DNA of 64,000 nucleotides from an uncultured Bacteroidota bacterium. GTDB lineage: Bacteria > Bacteroidota > Bacteroidia > Bacteroidales > P3. Both the position numbers and the translations under genes were made by a program. Shown here one piece after another: positions 24,543 through 32,181 of this stretch. Within the stretch, counting starts at the first letter, position 1. Each line of letters starts with the position of its first letter. The notes under the pieces are model-generated. The model saw nothing but the letters and a program-made list of their open reading frames with translations, had not been told where the DNA came from and did not search any database. The stretch spans positions 154,669 to 218,668 of the forward strand of contig CACYJU010000003.1 in the NCBI GenBank assembly GCA_902774845.1, given 5' to 3'.

Positions 24543-25784
24543 TCTGTTGCTCTTCTTCACCTCTGCCTCCAGCTTCACCACCTCTTTCTCCAGTTTCTTG
24601 GGCAGGTCTTTCACGCAGGTGTGGCATTTCATCTCCAGCGTGTACATGCGGCCGATGCAGTAGTTCGAGTGTCCGCACTCGCTGCAGGTCTGTTCGCCGC
24701 TCTGTATCTTGTTCATGAAGTCGGTGTCGCGCACCAGCGTGCGTGCCATCTGGAAAGCCACGAATCCCTCGTCCAGCACCTTCTGCATCGTCTCCTTCGA
24801 GGTAACGCCGCCCACATAGATGAGAGGCATCTTCACCGCTTGGCGGAATTTCTTCGCTGTCTCGAGGAAGTAGAGGTCCTTATACGGCACCGTCGGCACC
24901 ATCATGCGGCCAGCCATCGACACTCCGGCTTTCAGCCACCAGAACTTCTTCATGTCCATATAGTGCGTCATAGCCTTCAGCGGCATAGCGCCATGCATCA
25001 CCACCATCGGAGCCTTGCTCACGAATCCTGCCGTCAGCACCAGCGCATCAACACCCAGGCGTTCCAGCTCCTGAGCCACCTTGATGCACTCGTCAACCTG
25101 CATGCCGCTCTTGAATCCGTCATACATGTTGGTCTTCACCACTACGGCTATCTCTTTGTTGGCTGCCTCCAGCACTTTCTTTATCACCAGCTGCATCAGA
25201 CGCATACGGTTCTCCAGCGAGCCGCCCCACTTGTCGTGACGATGGTTGGTGTAGGGCGAGAGGAACTGGCTAATCAGGTATCCGTGTCCGGCGTGTATCT
25301 CCACGCAGTCGAATCCCGCCTCTTTGGCGAGGTTTACGGCGTTGCCGAAGTCCTCAATCAGCTGCATTATCTCGCTCTCCTTCATGCCGCGCACCACCGT
25401 GGGCGAGTACATGTTGAATCCCGTGCTGGCTCCGATGGGAGTCTGCCCGCAGGTAGCCTTGTGGGTCATGTTGCCACAGTGGCCCAGCTGTATCGAAGCC
25501 TTTGCACCTTCGGCATGTATGGCGTCGGTCAGTTTCTTCAGTTCCGGCACTATCTCTTTCTTCATCCACAGCTGTCCGTCGAACGACAGGCCGCTCTGGC
25601 ACACAGCCGCGTAAGCTACGGTGGTCATTCCAATACCTCCGCGGGCGACGGCGGTATGGTAGTCAAAAAGCATCTGGGTCGGACGGTTGTCTTTGCACAT
25701 ATTCTCGAAGGCAGCCGAGCGGATACTGCGGTTACGGAGCTCTATAGGTCCGATTTTGCAAGGTGTGAAAATTGTATTCTCCAT
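24540..25784 (-). CDS. NADH:flavin oxidoreductase (Old Yellow Enzyme family), candidate steroid 5-beta-reductase
   Basis: 414 residues: an OYE-type TIM barrel. FMN/active-site segments include SIQLGHCG (97-104), VEIHAGHGYLISQFLSP (161-177), HDKWGGSLENR (193-203) and VGGV (334-337). A C-terminal cysteine cluster CSECGHSNYC (C367, C370, C376) with C387 and C390 replaces the usual C-x2-C-x3-C-x11-C of iron-sulfur OYEs and probably still binds a 4Fe-4S cluster; the spacing is unusual. The second domain with a dinucleotide fold found in FadH or BaiCD-like proteins is absent. Related single-domain enzymes are the 5-beta-reductases (5BR) of gut Bacteroidales bile-acid clusters. First gene after its own promoter (25828-25857); followed by two SDRs and 5AR. 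Confidence 0.83.
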   Translation of the reverse strand: MENTIFTPCKIGPIELRNRSIRSAAFENMCKDNRPTQMLFDYHTAVARGGIGMTTVAYAAVCQSGLSFDGQLWMKKEIVPELKKLTDAIHAEGAKASIQLGHCGNMTHKATCGQTPIGASTGFNMYSPTVVRGMKESEIMQLIEDFGNAVNLAKEAGFDCVEIHAGHGYLISQFLSPYTNHRHDKWGGSLENRMRLMQLVIKKVLEAANKEIAVVVKTNMYDGFKSGMQVDECIKVAQELERLGVDALVLTAGFVSKAPMVVMHGAMPLKAMTHYMDMKKFWWLKAGVSMAGRMMVPTVPYKDLYFLETAKKFRQAVKMPLIYVGGVTSKETMQKVLDEGFVAFQMARTLVRDTDFMNKIQSGEQTCSECGHSNYCIGRMYTLEMKCHTCVKDLPKKLEKEVVKLEAEVKKSNR

Positions 25785-25827
25785 ATTTATATTTATATAC
25801 GTTGGTTATTGGCCAAACAGAAAGATG

Positions 25828-25857
25828 CAAAGATAATAAATCAAACCAAATTACCAA
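25828..25857 (-). promoter_or_regulatory. Promoter of the steroid-type operon
   Basis: On the minus strand: TTG (25857-25855), 19 bases, TATCTTTG (25835-25828), 44 bases before the flavin reductase start. An excellent Bacteroidetes consensus, placing the start of transcription between the MFS gene and the reductase genes. Confidence 0.75.
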
Positions 25858-25862
25858 TAAAA

Positions 25863-25891
25863 AACGCCCGAAAAGTAACCTTTCGGGCGTT
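25863..25891 (-). terminator. Terminator of the MFS transporter gene
   Basis: AACGCCCGAAA (25863-25873) pairs with TTTCGGGCGTT (25881-25891). On the minus strand a T-run follows, as expected for termination of the gene ending at 25925. It overlaps the upstream edge of the next promoter. Confidence 0.85.
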
Positions 25892-25924
25892 CTCATTATT
25901 GAGTGTTAGTCAATTACCAACTAC

Positions 25925-27541
25925 TTACTTGATATTCGGTTCCTCGAGGCCGAGACCTTTCTTCTTGTCAACGGCTTTCAGGTAGATACCAATCAGCAGG
26001 GCAGCCACGCCGAGGCAGGCGAGCATCACCAAAGCCCAGGTGTAGTCGAGCTCATGGGCGGCCGTACCTTCGGGGTTGGTCGAAGTCAGCACCTTGCCGA
26101 TAAGCAGCGGGAAGAGCCAGAGGCCTATGTTCTGGATCCAGAAGATCAGAGCGTAAGCCGAGCCGATGATTTTCTCGTCCACCAGCTTGGGAACGCTCGG
26201 CCAGAGGGCGGCGGGTACCAGCGAGAAGCTGGCTCCCAGCACCAGGATGGTCACATAAGCCACGATGGTTCCACCGAGAGCACTTCCCTTGCACAACGGC
26301 AGGATGAAAGCGAAGGTCAGGTGGCAGACAACCAGCAGTATCGAGCCGATCATCAGCATCGAGGCGGCCTTACCTTTGTGGTCAACATAGTTGCCAAGTA
26401 TCGGGGTGATAGCCACAGCCAGCAGCGGGAATACGGCGAAGATGGTCTCAGCCGTTCCGCGCATGTAACCCATGTAGCAGTACACCACCAGAGCGACCAC
26501 AGCCAATCCCATCAATCCGAACTTCGTAGCCTTCTTCTTCGAGAAGTTGCTTGCAAACGAGCAGACAGCCACCAGCAGCATCACCACATACTGCACAATC
26601 GTCACCGAACTCTTACCCCAGAAGGTGTCGGCGTCGGCCGGAGTGAGCGTCAGGTTGCATTGCAGCATGTTCACAGCATATTTCTGGAACGGGAAGATAG
26701 CCGAGTAGTAGAGCACGCAGAGCAGAGCCACCAGCCAGAAACCGAGGCTGCTGAGGATCTTGCCGATATCCGAGATCTTGAACGGGTCGTCTTTCTCTTC
26801 GGCCTCGCCCGTCTGCGAGTCGAGTTTCTTATCCATGAAGAAGTAGACAATGAACATAATCAAGGCGATGCAGAGCAGCACCACGCCGAATTTCACCGAG
26901 TTGTCCACATGCACCTCGCCGCCCAGCTTGGCAAAGTAAGGCGAGAAGATCATGCAGGTAGCCACACCCAGGCGGGCCAATGCCATCTCCGAGCCCATAG
27001 CGAGGGCAGTCTCACGACCTTTGAACCATTTCACGATACCGCGGCTCACGGTGATGCCGGCCATCTCAACTCCGCAACCGAAGATCATGAAGCCGCAGGC
27101 AGCCAGCTTCGCGCTGGCGGGCATTCCGCGATAGAACGGGCTCACACCCAGTTCGTCGAATCCAGGTATATAGTTCAGGTTGTCGGTGAACCATCTTTCA
27201 AGACCCGTGCCGATGAAAGCGTCGCTCACGGCATAGAACTTGATGAATCCGCCCACCAGCATCACAGCGCCGCTCAGCACGGCCGTGAAGCGCACACCCA
27301 TCTTGTCCAGTATGATACCGGCGAAGATCAGGAAGAACACAAACACGTTCAGGAACGTCTCAGCGCCCTGCATCGTGCCGAAGGCCTCGCTGTCCCAGCC
27401 CCTCTGCTCCTGCATCAGGTCCTTGATGGGCGACAGGATGTCCATGAAAATGTAGCTGCAGAACATGGCCAATGCCAGCAACAGCAGCGCCGTCCAGCGC
27501 ATTCCCGCGCTGTCTCGTAATGTTTTGATTTTCTCGTTCAT
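25925..27541 (-). CDS. Major facilitator superfamily transporter
   Basis: 538 residues with about twelve hydrophobic helices, inner membrane. Features: first helix ALLLLALAMFCSYIFMDILSP, the motif-A-like loop GIILDKMGVRFTAVLSG after helix 2, a central cytoplasmic loop KLDSQTGEAEEKDDPF, and a mirrored loop GNYVDHKGKAASMLMIGS in the second half. MFS proteins exchange small organic solutes. Substrate is not readable from sequence. It precedes the reductase/SDR operon on the same strand but ends at a strong terminator and is followed by a separate promoter, so it is a neighbouring unit rather than the same transcript. Uptake or export of steroid acids is an inference from position only. A -7 element is at 27595-27602. 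Confidence 0.85.
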   Translation of the reverse strand: MNEKIKTLRDSAGMRWTALLLLALAMFCSYIFMDILSPIKDLMQEQRGWDSEAFGTMQGAETFLNVFVFFLIFAGIILDKMGVRFTAVLSGAVMLVGGFIKFYAVSDAFIGTGLERWFTDNLNYIPGFDELGVSPFYRGMPASAKLAACGFMIFGCGVEMAGITVSRGIVKWFKGRETALAMGSEMALARLGVATCMIFSPYFAKLGGEVHVDNSVKFGVVLLCIALIMFIVYFFMDKKLDSQTGEAEEKDDPFKISDIGKILSSLGFWLVALLCVLYYSAIFPFQKYAVNMLQCNLTLTPADADTFWGKSSVTIVQYVVMLLVAVCSFASNFSKKKATKFGLMGLAVVALVVYCYMGYMRGTAETIFAVFPLLAVAITPILGNYVDHKGKAASMLMIGSILLVVCHLTFAFILPLCKGSALGGTIVAYVTILVLGASFSLVPAALWPSVPKLVDEKIIGSAYALIFWIQNIGLWLFPLLIGKVLTSTNPEGTAAHELDYTWALVMLACLGVAALLIGIYLKAVDKKKGLGLEEPNIK

Positions 27542-27594
27542 TGTATTTGTTATTATTGTTGTTTTGTTTCCAATCGATTATCCCAATGGAAATG

Positions 27595-27602
27595 CAAAGA
27601 TA
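27595..27602 (-). promoter_or_regulatory. Promoter -7 element of the MFS gene
   Basis: CAAAGATA on plus is TATCTTTG on minus, 54 bases before the start codon. The -33 element is not convincing. Confidence 0.55.
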
Positions 27603-27641
27603 CGAAATCTTCTTAAAACATAAAATAAAATCAAAAACCGC

Positions 27642-27672
27642 TTGCAACTTTCCAATCTTTTCATTATCTTTG
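27642..27672 (+). promoter_or_regulatory. Promoter upstream of the DUF6266-like gene
   Basis: TTG (27642-27644), 20 bases, TATCTTTG (27665-27672). It would give a leader of about 265 bases containing the short repeats. Confidence 0.6.
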
Positions 27673-27841
27673 CAAGCAGAAACACCACGCCGATGTATCG
27701 CCGCAAACCGTTACATATCAGCCAACTACCCCCACCCGCGAGACACCACGCCACGACTCGCCTCCCCCACCCCGATACCATTAAACATCACACAATCAGT
27801 CATTAAAAGACCACACCTCCGTCTTACGGCCGAATTCCAAC

Positions 27842-27930
27842 CGTATCACGGACGTATCACCTATCATTTACCTCCCATATACCTCCCACCATCTTCCCAC
27901 TCTTAAACTATTAAACTATTAAACTATTAA
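27842..27930. repeat. 11-bp repeats followed by 8-bp repeats
   Basis: 27842-27902 keeps an 11-bp register with units such as ACCTCCCATAT and ACCTCCCACCA. It passes directly into TTAAACTA x3.5 (27903-27930). Both stand in the leader of the following gene. Confidence 0.65.
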
Positions 27931-27943
27931 CCCCTTCATACCT

Positions 27944-28558
27944 ATGGCAACAATTTCTAAGAACGGATTAAAACACGGCACCATCGGCGGACAAGTCTTC
28001 TACGTCGTAAACGGCAAGCAGCGGGTACGCGCCGCCGCCAAGAAGTACACCGCACCCAAGAAAGGCTCCGGCGTCTATGCCAGCCGCAGCAAGTTCGGCA
28101 CCCTCGCCACCCTCGCCCACCATCTCCTGCCCGCCATCAAGATCGGCCTCCACAAAGAAGCCAAGCACACCAAGAGCTTCGAGCACAACGTCTTCATCAA
28201 GCTCAACCGCAAGCGCCTCAACGGCGACACCGTCGACTACCCGCGCCTCGTCATCAGCAGCGGGCCCGTACCCGTACCCCAGTTAGAGAACCCCACACTC
28301 AGCAAAGGCGGCATACTCCGAGTCGACTTCGACCCCACACTCCAGAGCGACAAAGCCGAATCCGTCTACCTCGCCGTCTACTGTCCCGACGAAGAAGGGT
28401 TCCTCCTCTCCGACCCCGTCAAACGTACCGAAGGGCACCTCAAGATGCGCCTCCCACGACGCTGGCTCACCCATCCCATCCACGCCTACGGCTTCACCCT
28501 CCGCACCGGCCTCCACACCTCCCCCACCGAATACCTCCCCCTCTCACCCCAAATATAA
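27944..28558 (+). CDS. DUF6266-like protein of unknown function
   Basis: 204 residues, no signal peptide, rich in Lys/Arg and His at the N-terminus (KNGLKHGTIGGQVFYVVNGKQ). The N-terminal pattern 'GxxGGxVxxxxxGKQxxR' recalls DUF6266, a Bacteroidetes family often present in many copies. The second half is beta-rich (LRVDFDPTL, ESVYLAVYCPDEEGFLL, YGFTLRTGLHTSPTEY) and could be an Ig-like fold. No catalytic motif is visible. The coding sequence is strongly GC-rich at third positions, like neighbouring housekeeping genes, so it is a real gene. Family assignment is tentative. Confidence 0.6.
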   Translation: MATISKNGLKHGTIGGQVFYVVNGKQRVRAAAKKYTAPKKGSGVYASRSKFGTLATLAHHLLPAIKIGLHKEAKHTKSFEHNVFIKLNRKRLNGDTVDYPRLVISSGPVPVPQLENPTLSKGGILRVDFDPTLQSDKAESVYLAVYCPDEEGFLLSDPVKRTEGHLKMRLPRRWLTHPIHAYGFTLRTGLHTSPTEYLPLSPQI

Positions 28559-28742
28559 AATCTGCCTAGAATAATATTTAGATAAAAATGCTGTTATAAG
28601 GAATACTAACCATAGTTTGCATCACCCATAACATAGTGGTATTGTTCTCATTACGCAACAAGGAACACTAAACCACCATAAAAGGATCTCAAGGAACACC
28701 CTACAGAGTAAAGAATTCCTTAGCAGATATCTAATAATTTCG

Positions 28743-28750
28743 TATCTTTG
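28743..28750 (+). promoter_or_regulatory. Promoter -7 element of ruvC
   Basis: TATCTTTG 30 bases before the ATG at 28781. Because it overlaps the first open codon of the longer frame (28748), it fixes the ruvC start at 28781. Confidence 0.6.
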
Positions 28751-28780
28751 CAGTTCATATTGTATGACACAAATACTGCG

Positions 28781-29356
28781 ATGGAACGGATTGTTTTGGG
28801 TATAGACCCGGGTACGCTGATCATGGGATGGAGCATTCTGCGCGTGGAAGAGTCACGTGCTGAGCTGGTGACCATGGATGTGCTGTACCTGAAACGCATC
28901 GAGGAATACAACCTCAGAATACGCAAGATCTTCGACAGCGTGGTGGAGATAATCAACCAGTACCACCCCGACCACCTCGCCATCGAGGCTCCGTTCTACG
29001 GCAAGAACGTGCAGTCGATGCTGAAGCTCGGACGGGCACAGGGTGTGGCGATAGCGGCGGCGATGAGCCGCGACCTGTCGTTCACCGAATATGAGCCGCG
29101 TCTAATAAAACAATATATCACGGGCAACGGCGCCGCGACGAAAGAGCAGGTATCCAGGATGCTGCAGATGCAGCTGAAGTTCGAAGACGAGCCGAAATAC
29201 CTCGACGCCACCGACGCGCTGGCGGCGGCTTACTGTCACTACCTGCAGTTGACCCACCCGATGGCGGCGCTACACCAGGAGCTGAAGCCGAAGAAGCACA
29301 AAGCCAAGTCGCAGCGGGCAAGCTGGACAGAGTACGTCAGCAAGCTGACGGAATAA
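28781..29356 (+). CDS. ruvC: RuvC Holliday junction resolvase
   Basis: 191 residues. It cleaves Holliday junctions with RuvAB in recombinational repair. The start at 28781 (MERIVLGIDPGT) is chosen because an upstream in-frame ATG lies inside the promoter. Catalytic acidic residues: D9 in GIDPGT, Glu in LAIEAPFYGKN, and the Asp pair in DATDALAAAYCH near the C-terminus, all in their RNase H-fold positions. The C-terminus is basic (PKKHKAKSQR), as expected for DNA binding. The 74-base spacer to the next gene is entirely a 7-bp tandem repeat. Confidence 0.96.
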   Translation: MERIVLGIDPGTLIMGWSILRVEESRAELVTMDVLYLKRIEEYNLRIRKIFDSVVEIINQYHPDHLAIEAPFYGKNVQSMLKLGRAQGVAIAAAMSRDLSFTEYEPRLIKQYITGNGAATKEQVSRMLQMQLKFEDEPKYLDATDALAAAYCHYLQLTHPMAALHQELKPKKHKAKSQRASWTEYVSKLTE

Positions 29357-29426
29357 AGTTTATAGTTTACGGTTTACAGTTTATAGTTTACAGTTTATAG
29401 TTTACAGTTTATAGTTTACAGTTTAA
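29357..29426. repeat. Ten tandem 7-bp repeats (AGTTTAY) filling the ruvC-symporter spacer
   Basis: Ten consecutive 7-mers alternating AGTTTAT and AGTTTAC (one GGTTTAC, last AGTTTAA). The array begins at the base after the ruvC TAA stop and ends four bases before the ATG at 29431. It may be hypervariable by slippage. Confidence 0.9.
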
Positions 29427-29430
29427 AAAT

Positions 29431-30822
29431 ATGGCATCTACAGAGACTAAAGGTTTTACATCGAGTTTTGGAGCTATAGCGGCGGCGGTAGGATCGGCAG
29501 TAGGATTGGGCAACATCTGGCGTTTCCCCTATATATGCGGACAATACGGAGGCGGAGCGTTCCTGCTGGTGTACCTCTGCTTTGTGTTCTTCATCGGCAT
29601 GACGCTGATGATAACGGAGTTCGTCATAGGACGCCGTACAGGTCGCACCCCGATATTCGCCTACGAGTCGCTCGCCCCTTCGAAAAAACACCATTGGTGG
29701 CGCTATGCCGGACTGCTGGGGCTCATCACCAGCTTCCTGATACTCGCATTGTATCTCGTCATCTCGGGCTGGACGACGAACTACTTCGCCGAAGCGCTTA
29801 TAGGCGCCCATGTGGGGCACGACAGCAGCTCGATAACCGAGCATTTCAACACGTTCTCCACCTCGGCGCTGAGACCTATAGTGTTCATCGGGGTGTTCCT
29901 GATCCTCACCGCAGCCGTGATCGTGGGCGGAGTGCAGAAAGGCATCGAGCGGGTGTCGAAGATACTGATGCCCGTATTGGTCGTACTGCTGATGGTGCTC
30001 TGTGTGCGCTCGGCCACTCTGCCTGGCGCAGCTGCCGGCTTCGCCTACCTGTTCAAACCCGACTTCACCCTGCTCACGGGAGAGGGTGTGCTTGCCGCCT
30101 TGGGGCAGGCGCTGTTCTCACTGTCGGTGGGCATGGGTGTGATGATCGTGTACGGCTCGTACCTTCCGAAAGACGACAACCTGCTGAAAACCTCGATATG
30201 GATCACGGTATGTGACACGCTGATAGCCATACTGGCCGGCATAGCGATATTCCCCGCCGTATTTGCCAGCGGGCAAGACCCCGCCGGCGGACCCGGATTG
30301 GTGTTCATGACGCTGCCTGTGGTGTTCAACTCGATGAACCCCGCCGAAGGGTTGCCTATAGGCACGATATTCGAGAGCATCTTCTTCCTGCTTCTGGTGA
30401 TAGCGGCCTTGACGTCGGCCATCTCGCTGCTCGAAGCACAGGTAGCATGGGGTGACGAATATAACCCTGCAGGCAAAAAGAGCCGCCGCCTGAGGAACAC
30501 CATCATCATCAGCGTACTGATGCTGGTGCTGTCGGCCATACTGTCGCTCTCGAACGGAGCCTGGAGCAACTTCACTATCGGAGGGAAGACGCTGTTTGGC
30601 TTCGTGGATCAGCTCAACTCCATCTACCTGCCGCCGCTATGCTCGCTCTGTGCGGTCATCTTCCTCGGATGGGTGGTGGACAAGAAAGCCATCAAAGACG
30701 AGCTCTCGAACCACGGCACGATAGCCATACCTTGGTACAAGGCATATATGTTCCTGGTGCGGTATGTGGCTCCCATCGCCTTGATAATAGTGCTGATTAC
30801 GGGGATTGTGAACAGTTTGTGA
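29431..30822 (+). CDS. Sodium-dependent neurotransmitter-type symporter (NSS family)
   Basis: 463 residues, about 11-12 hydrophobic helices, inner membrane. The first helix has the family hallmark GSAVGLGNIWRFPYICGQYG, which lines the sodium and substrate sites in LeuT-fold carriers; GGGAFLLVYL follows. Helix 6 region ALFSLSVGMGVMIVYGSY is also typical. Bacterial NSS members move amino acids with sodium; the substrate here cannot be told. It is separated from ruvC by a 7-bp repeat array and from the next lipoprotein gene by a 10-bp repeat array that starts at its own stop codon. Confidence 0.93.
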   Translation: MASTETKGFTSSFGAIAAAVGSAVGLGNIWRFPYICGQYGGGAFLLVYLCFVFFIGMTLMITEFVIGRRTGRTPIFAYESLAPSKKHHWWRYAGLLGLITSFLILALYLVISGWTTNYFAEALIGAHVGHDSSSITEHFNTFSTSALRPIVFIGVFLILTAAVIVGGVQKGIERVSKILMPVLVVLLMVLCVRSATLPGAAAGFAYLFKPDFTLLTGEGVLAALGQALFSLSVGMGVMIVYGSYLPKDDNLLKTSIWITVCDTLIAILAGIAIFPAVFASGQDPAGGPGLVFMTLPVVFNSMNPAEGLPIGTIFESIFFLLLVIAALTSAISLLEAQVAWGDEYNPAGKKSRRLRNTIIISVLMLVLSAILSLSNGAWSNFTIGGKTLFGFVDQLNSIYLPPLCSLCAVIFLGWVVDKKAIKDELSNHGTIAIPWYKAYMFLVRYVAPIALIIVLITGIVNSL

Positions 30823-30887
30823 TTGCTTGATTGCTTGAATGTCTGATTGCTTGAATGCTTGAATGTCTGATTGCTTGATTGCTTGAA
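30820..30887. repeat. 10-bp repeats (TTGCTTGAAT family) filling a spacer
   Basis: Units GATTGCTTGA/TTGCTTGAAT/GTCTGATTGC in a 10-bp register begin at the TGA stop of the symporter and run into the start region of the next gene, where the only usable start codons are TTG triplets. Confidence 0.85.
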
Positions 30888-32099
30888 TTGAAAATTAAAG
30901 TTCATATTGTACTTCTTGCGGCATTGGTGGTGCTCTGTGGGTGCAACCCTGCGTCGAGGCCCGGGAAAGCGAACTTCCAGGTGAGCTACCAGCCGTTGCT
31001 TGACGGCATACTCTACCCCTCGCTGATACTGGGTTACAACAACTACTCGGGCAACGACGAATTCGACCTGTTTGAAGCACGCCTGACGCCGCCTACGGAC
31101 AACTCGGTGATGAGGATAGTGATAGACTCGTCGGCATTGAACTACGAGACAGAAATACAGGAGACCCTCGGACGCCGCGGAGAGGAGCACACCTACGTCA
31201 TCAAACCCAAATGGAAATACGACGTGCTGCGCAACCTGAGGCAGCCAGGACAGATAGACCTCACCTTCAGCTGCTACCTTGACGACGAGCGGGTGGGTGT
31301 GCGCAACCTGCACCTGAGCTACAGGTCGGTGAACGAATGTCTGCTTTCAGTCAGAGATACGTCGGGTGAGCTGGTGGATTTCAAATGGATGTTCTGCGCC
31401 TACGTGAACGAAGACCACACGGAGATCGACTCGATGCTGGCCGCGATGCTCGACCAAGGTGTGGTGAACCGGTTCACCGGCTACCAGACCAAAGCAAACA
31501 CACCGCAGCAACAAGTGCGGGCGATATGGTATTACGCCTTGAACCGTGGCATCACCTATTCGTCGATAACCTGTACGGCCAACCCCTCGAAGCGGAGCTG
31601 CACACAGCATATACGCTTCTTCGACGAGGTGTACCGCTACCGCCAGGCCAACTGCGTGGACGCCTGCGTGTTCTTCGCCTCGATAATGCGCAGGATAGGT
31701 CTCAAGCCTGTGATATTCGTGGAGCCTTGCCACGCCTACCTGGGCTATTATACCGACAAGAACAGGAAAAACATAGCGCTGCTCGAGACCACGCTGACCG
31801 GATGGGTGAACTTCCCCGAACTGGAGCGCTCGATAGACAGCACCGGATGCATAGCAGAGAAGCAGTGGACGAAGATAACGAAATACCTGACGGCTCAGCA
31901 GCAGGAGGACTACCTGAACGGGAAGAGCGACCTGGAGACGCTGAAACACCAGGTGGCAGACGCCCTGTTTGACAAGGCCATGAACTACGACGTGGACGAC
32001 TATAACTCGAACAAAAAATATTTCCAAGACCCGACGAACAACCAATACCGCGAACTGGACATAGAGAAACTGAGACAGCTGGTGCAGCCAATTCAATGA
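30888..32099 (+). CDS. Lipoprotein with transglutaminase-like fold
   Basis: 403 residues from a TTG at 30888 (MKIKVHIVLLAALVVLCGC), giving a perfect lipoprotein signal with lipobox VLCGC. No ATG precedes the signal in frame; an in-frame TTG three codons earlier (30879) is the alternative. The C-terminal half has NCVDACVFFASIMRRIG with C256, PCHAYLGYY with H282 and D290 shortly after, the Cys-His-Asp order of the transglutaminase-like superfamily. Such lipoproteins may act as proteases or crosslinkers on the periplasmic or outer surface; the substrate is unknown. The start region is buried in a 10-bp repeat array, so the original start codon may have been replaced by repeat growth. Confidence 0.72.
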   Translation: MKIKVHIVLLAALVVLCGCNPASRPGKANFQVSYQPLLDGILYPSLILGYNNYSGNDEFDLFEARLTPPTDNSVMRIVIDSSALNYETEIQETLGRRGEEHTYVIKPKWKYDVLRNLRQPGQIDLTFSCYLDDERVGVRNLHLSYRSVNECLLSVRDTSGELVDFKWMFCAYVNEDHTEIDSMLAAMLDQGVVNRFTGYQTKANTPQQQVRAIWYYALNRGITYSSITCTANPSKRSCTQHIRFFDEVYRYRQANCVDACVFFASIMRRIGLKPVIFVEPCHAYLGYYTDKNRKNIALLETTLTGWVNFPELERSIDSTGCIAEKQWTKITKYLTAQQQEDYLNGKSDLETLKHQVADALFDKAMNYDVDDYNSNKKYFQDPTNNQYRELDIEKLRQLVQPIQ

Positions 32100-32150
32100 G
32101 TGCGTGATTGCTTGAATGTGTGAATGCGTTAGTGCCTAAATGGTTGATTA
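32097..32150. repeat. Degenerate 10-bp repeats after the lipoprotein stop codon
   Basis: TGAGTGCGTGATTGCTTGAA and four further units (GTGAATGCGT, TAGTGCCTAA, ATGGTTGATT). The TGA stop is the beginning of the array, as at 24542 and 30820. Family member, more decayed. Confidence 0.65.
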
Positions 32151-32181
32151 AAAAATAGAAAACTCAAAAAAAATATAACAG

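Larger units (their letters stand above)
27542..27943. other. Spacer between the MFS gene and the DUF6266-like gene
   Basis: 402 bases without a gene. It contains divergent promoters (27595-27602 minus, 27642-27672 plus), about five degenerate 11-bp units rich in CTCCCA/TATCAC (27842-27902) and three and a half copies of the 8-mer TTAAACTA (27903-27930) running almost to the start codon. Confidence 0.7.

Noticed and set aside
26054..27520. Long antisense frame (488 codons) opposite the MFS gene
   Set aside because: His/Gln/Glu-rich product without domains, fully overlapping a clear membrane transporter; a shadow of GC-rich third positions.
29357..29426. CRISPR array
   Set aside because: Units are 7-11 bp with no unique spacers and no cas genes nearby; these are simple tandem repeats.
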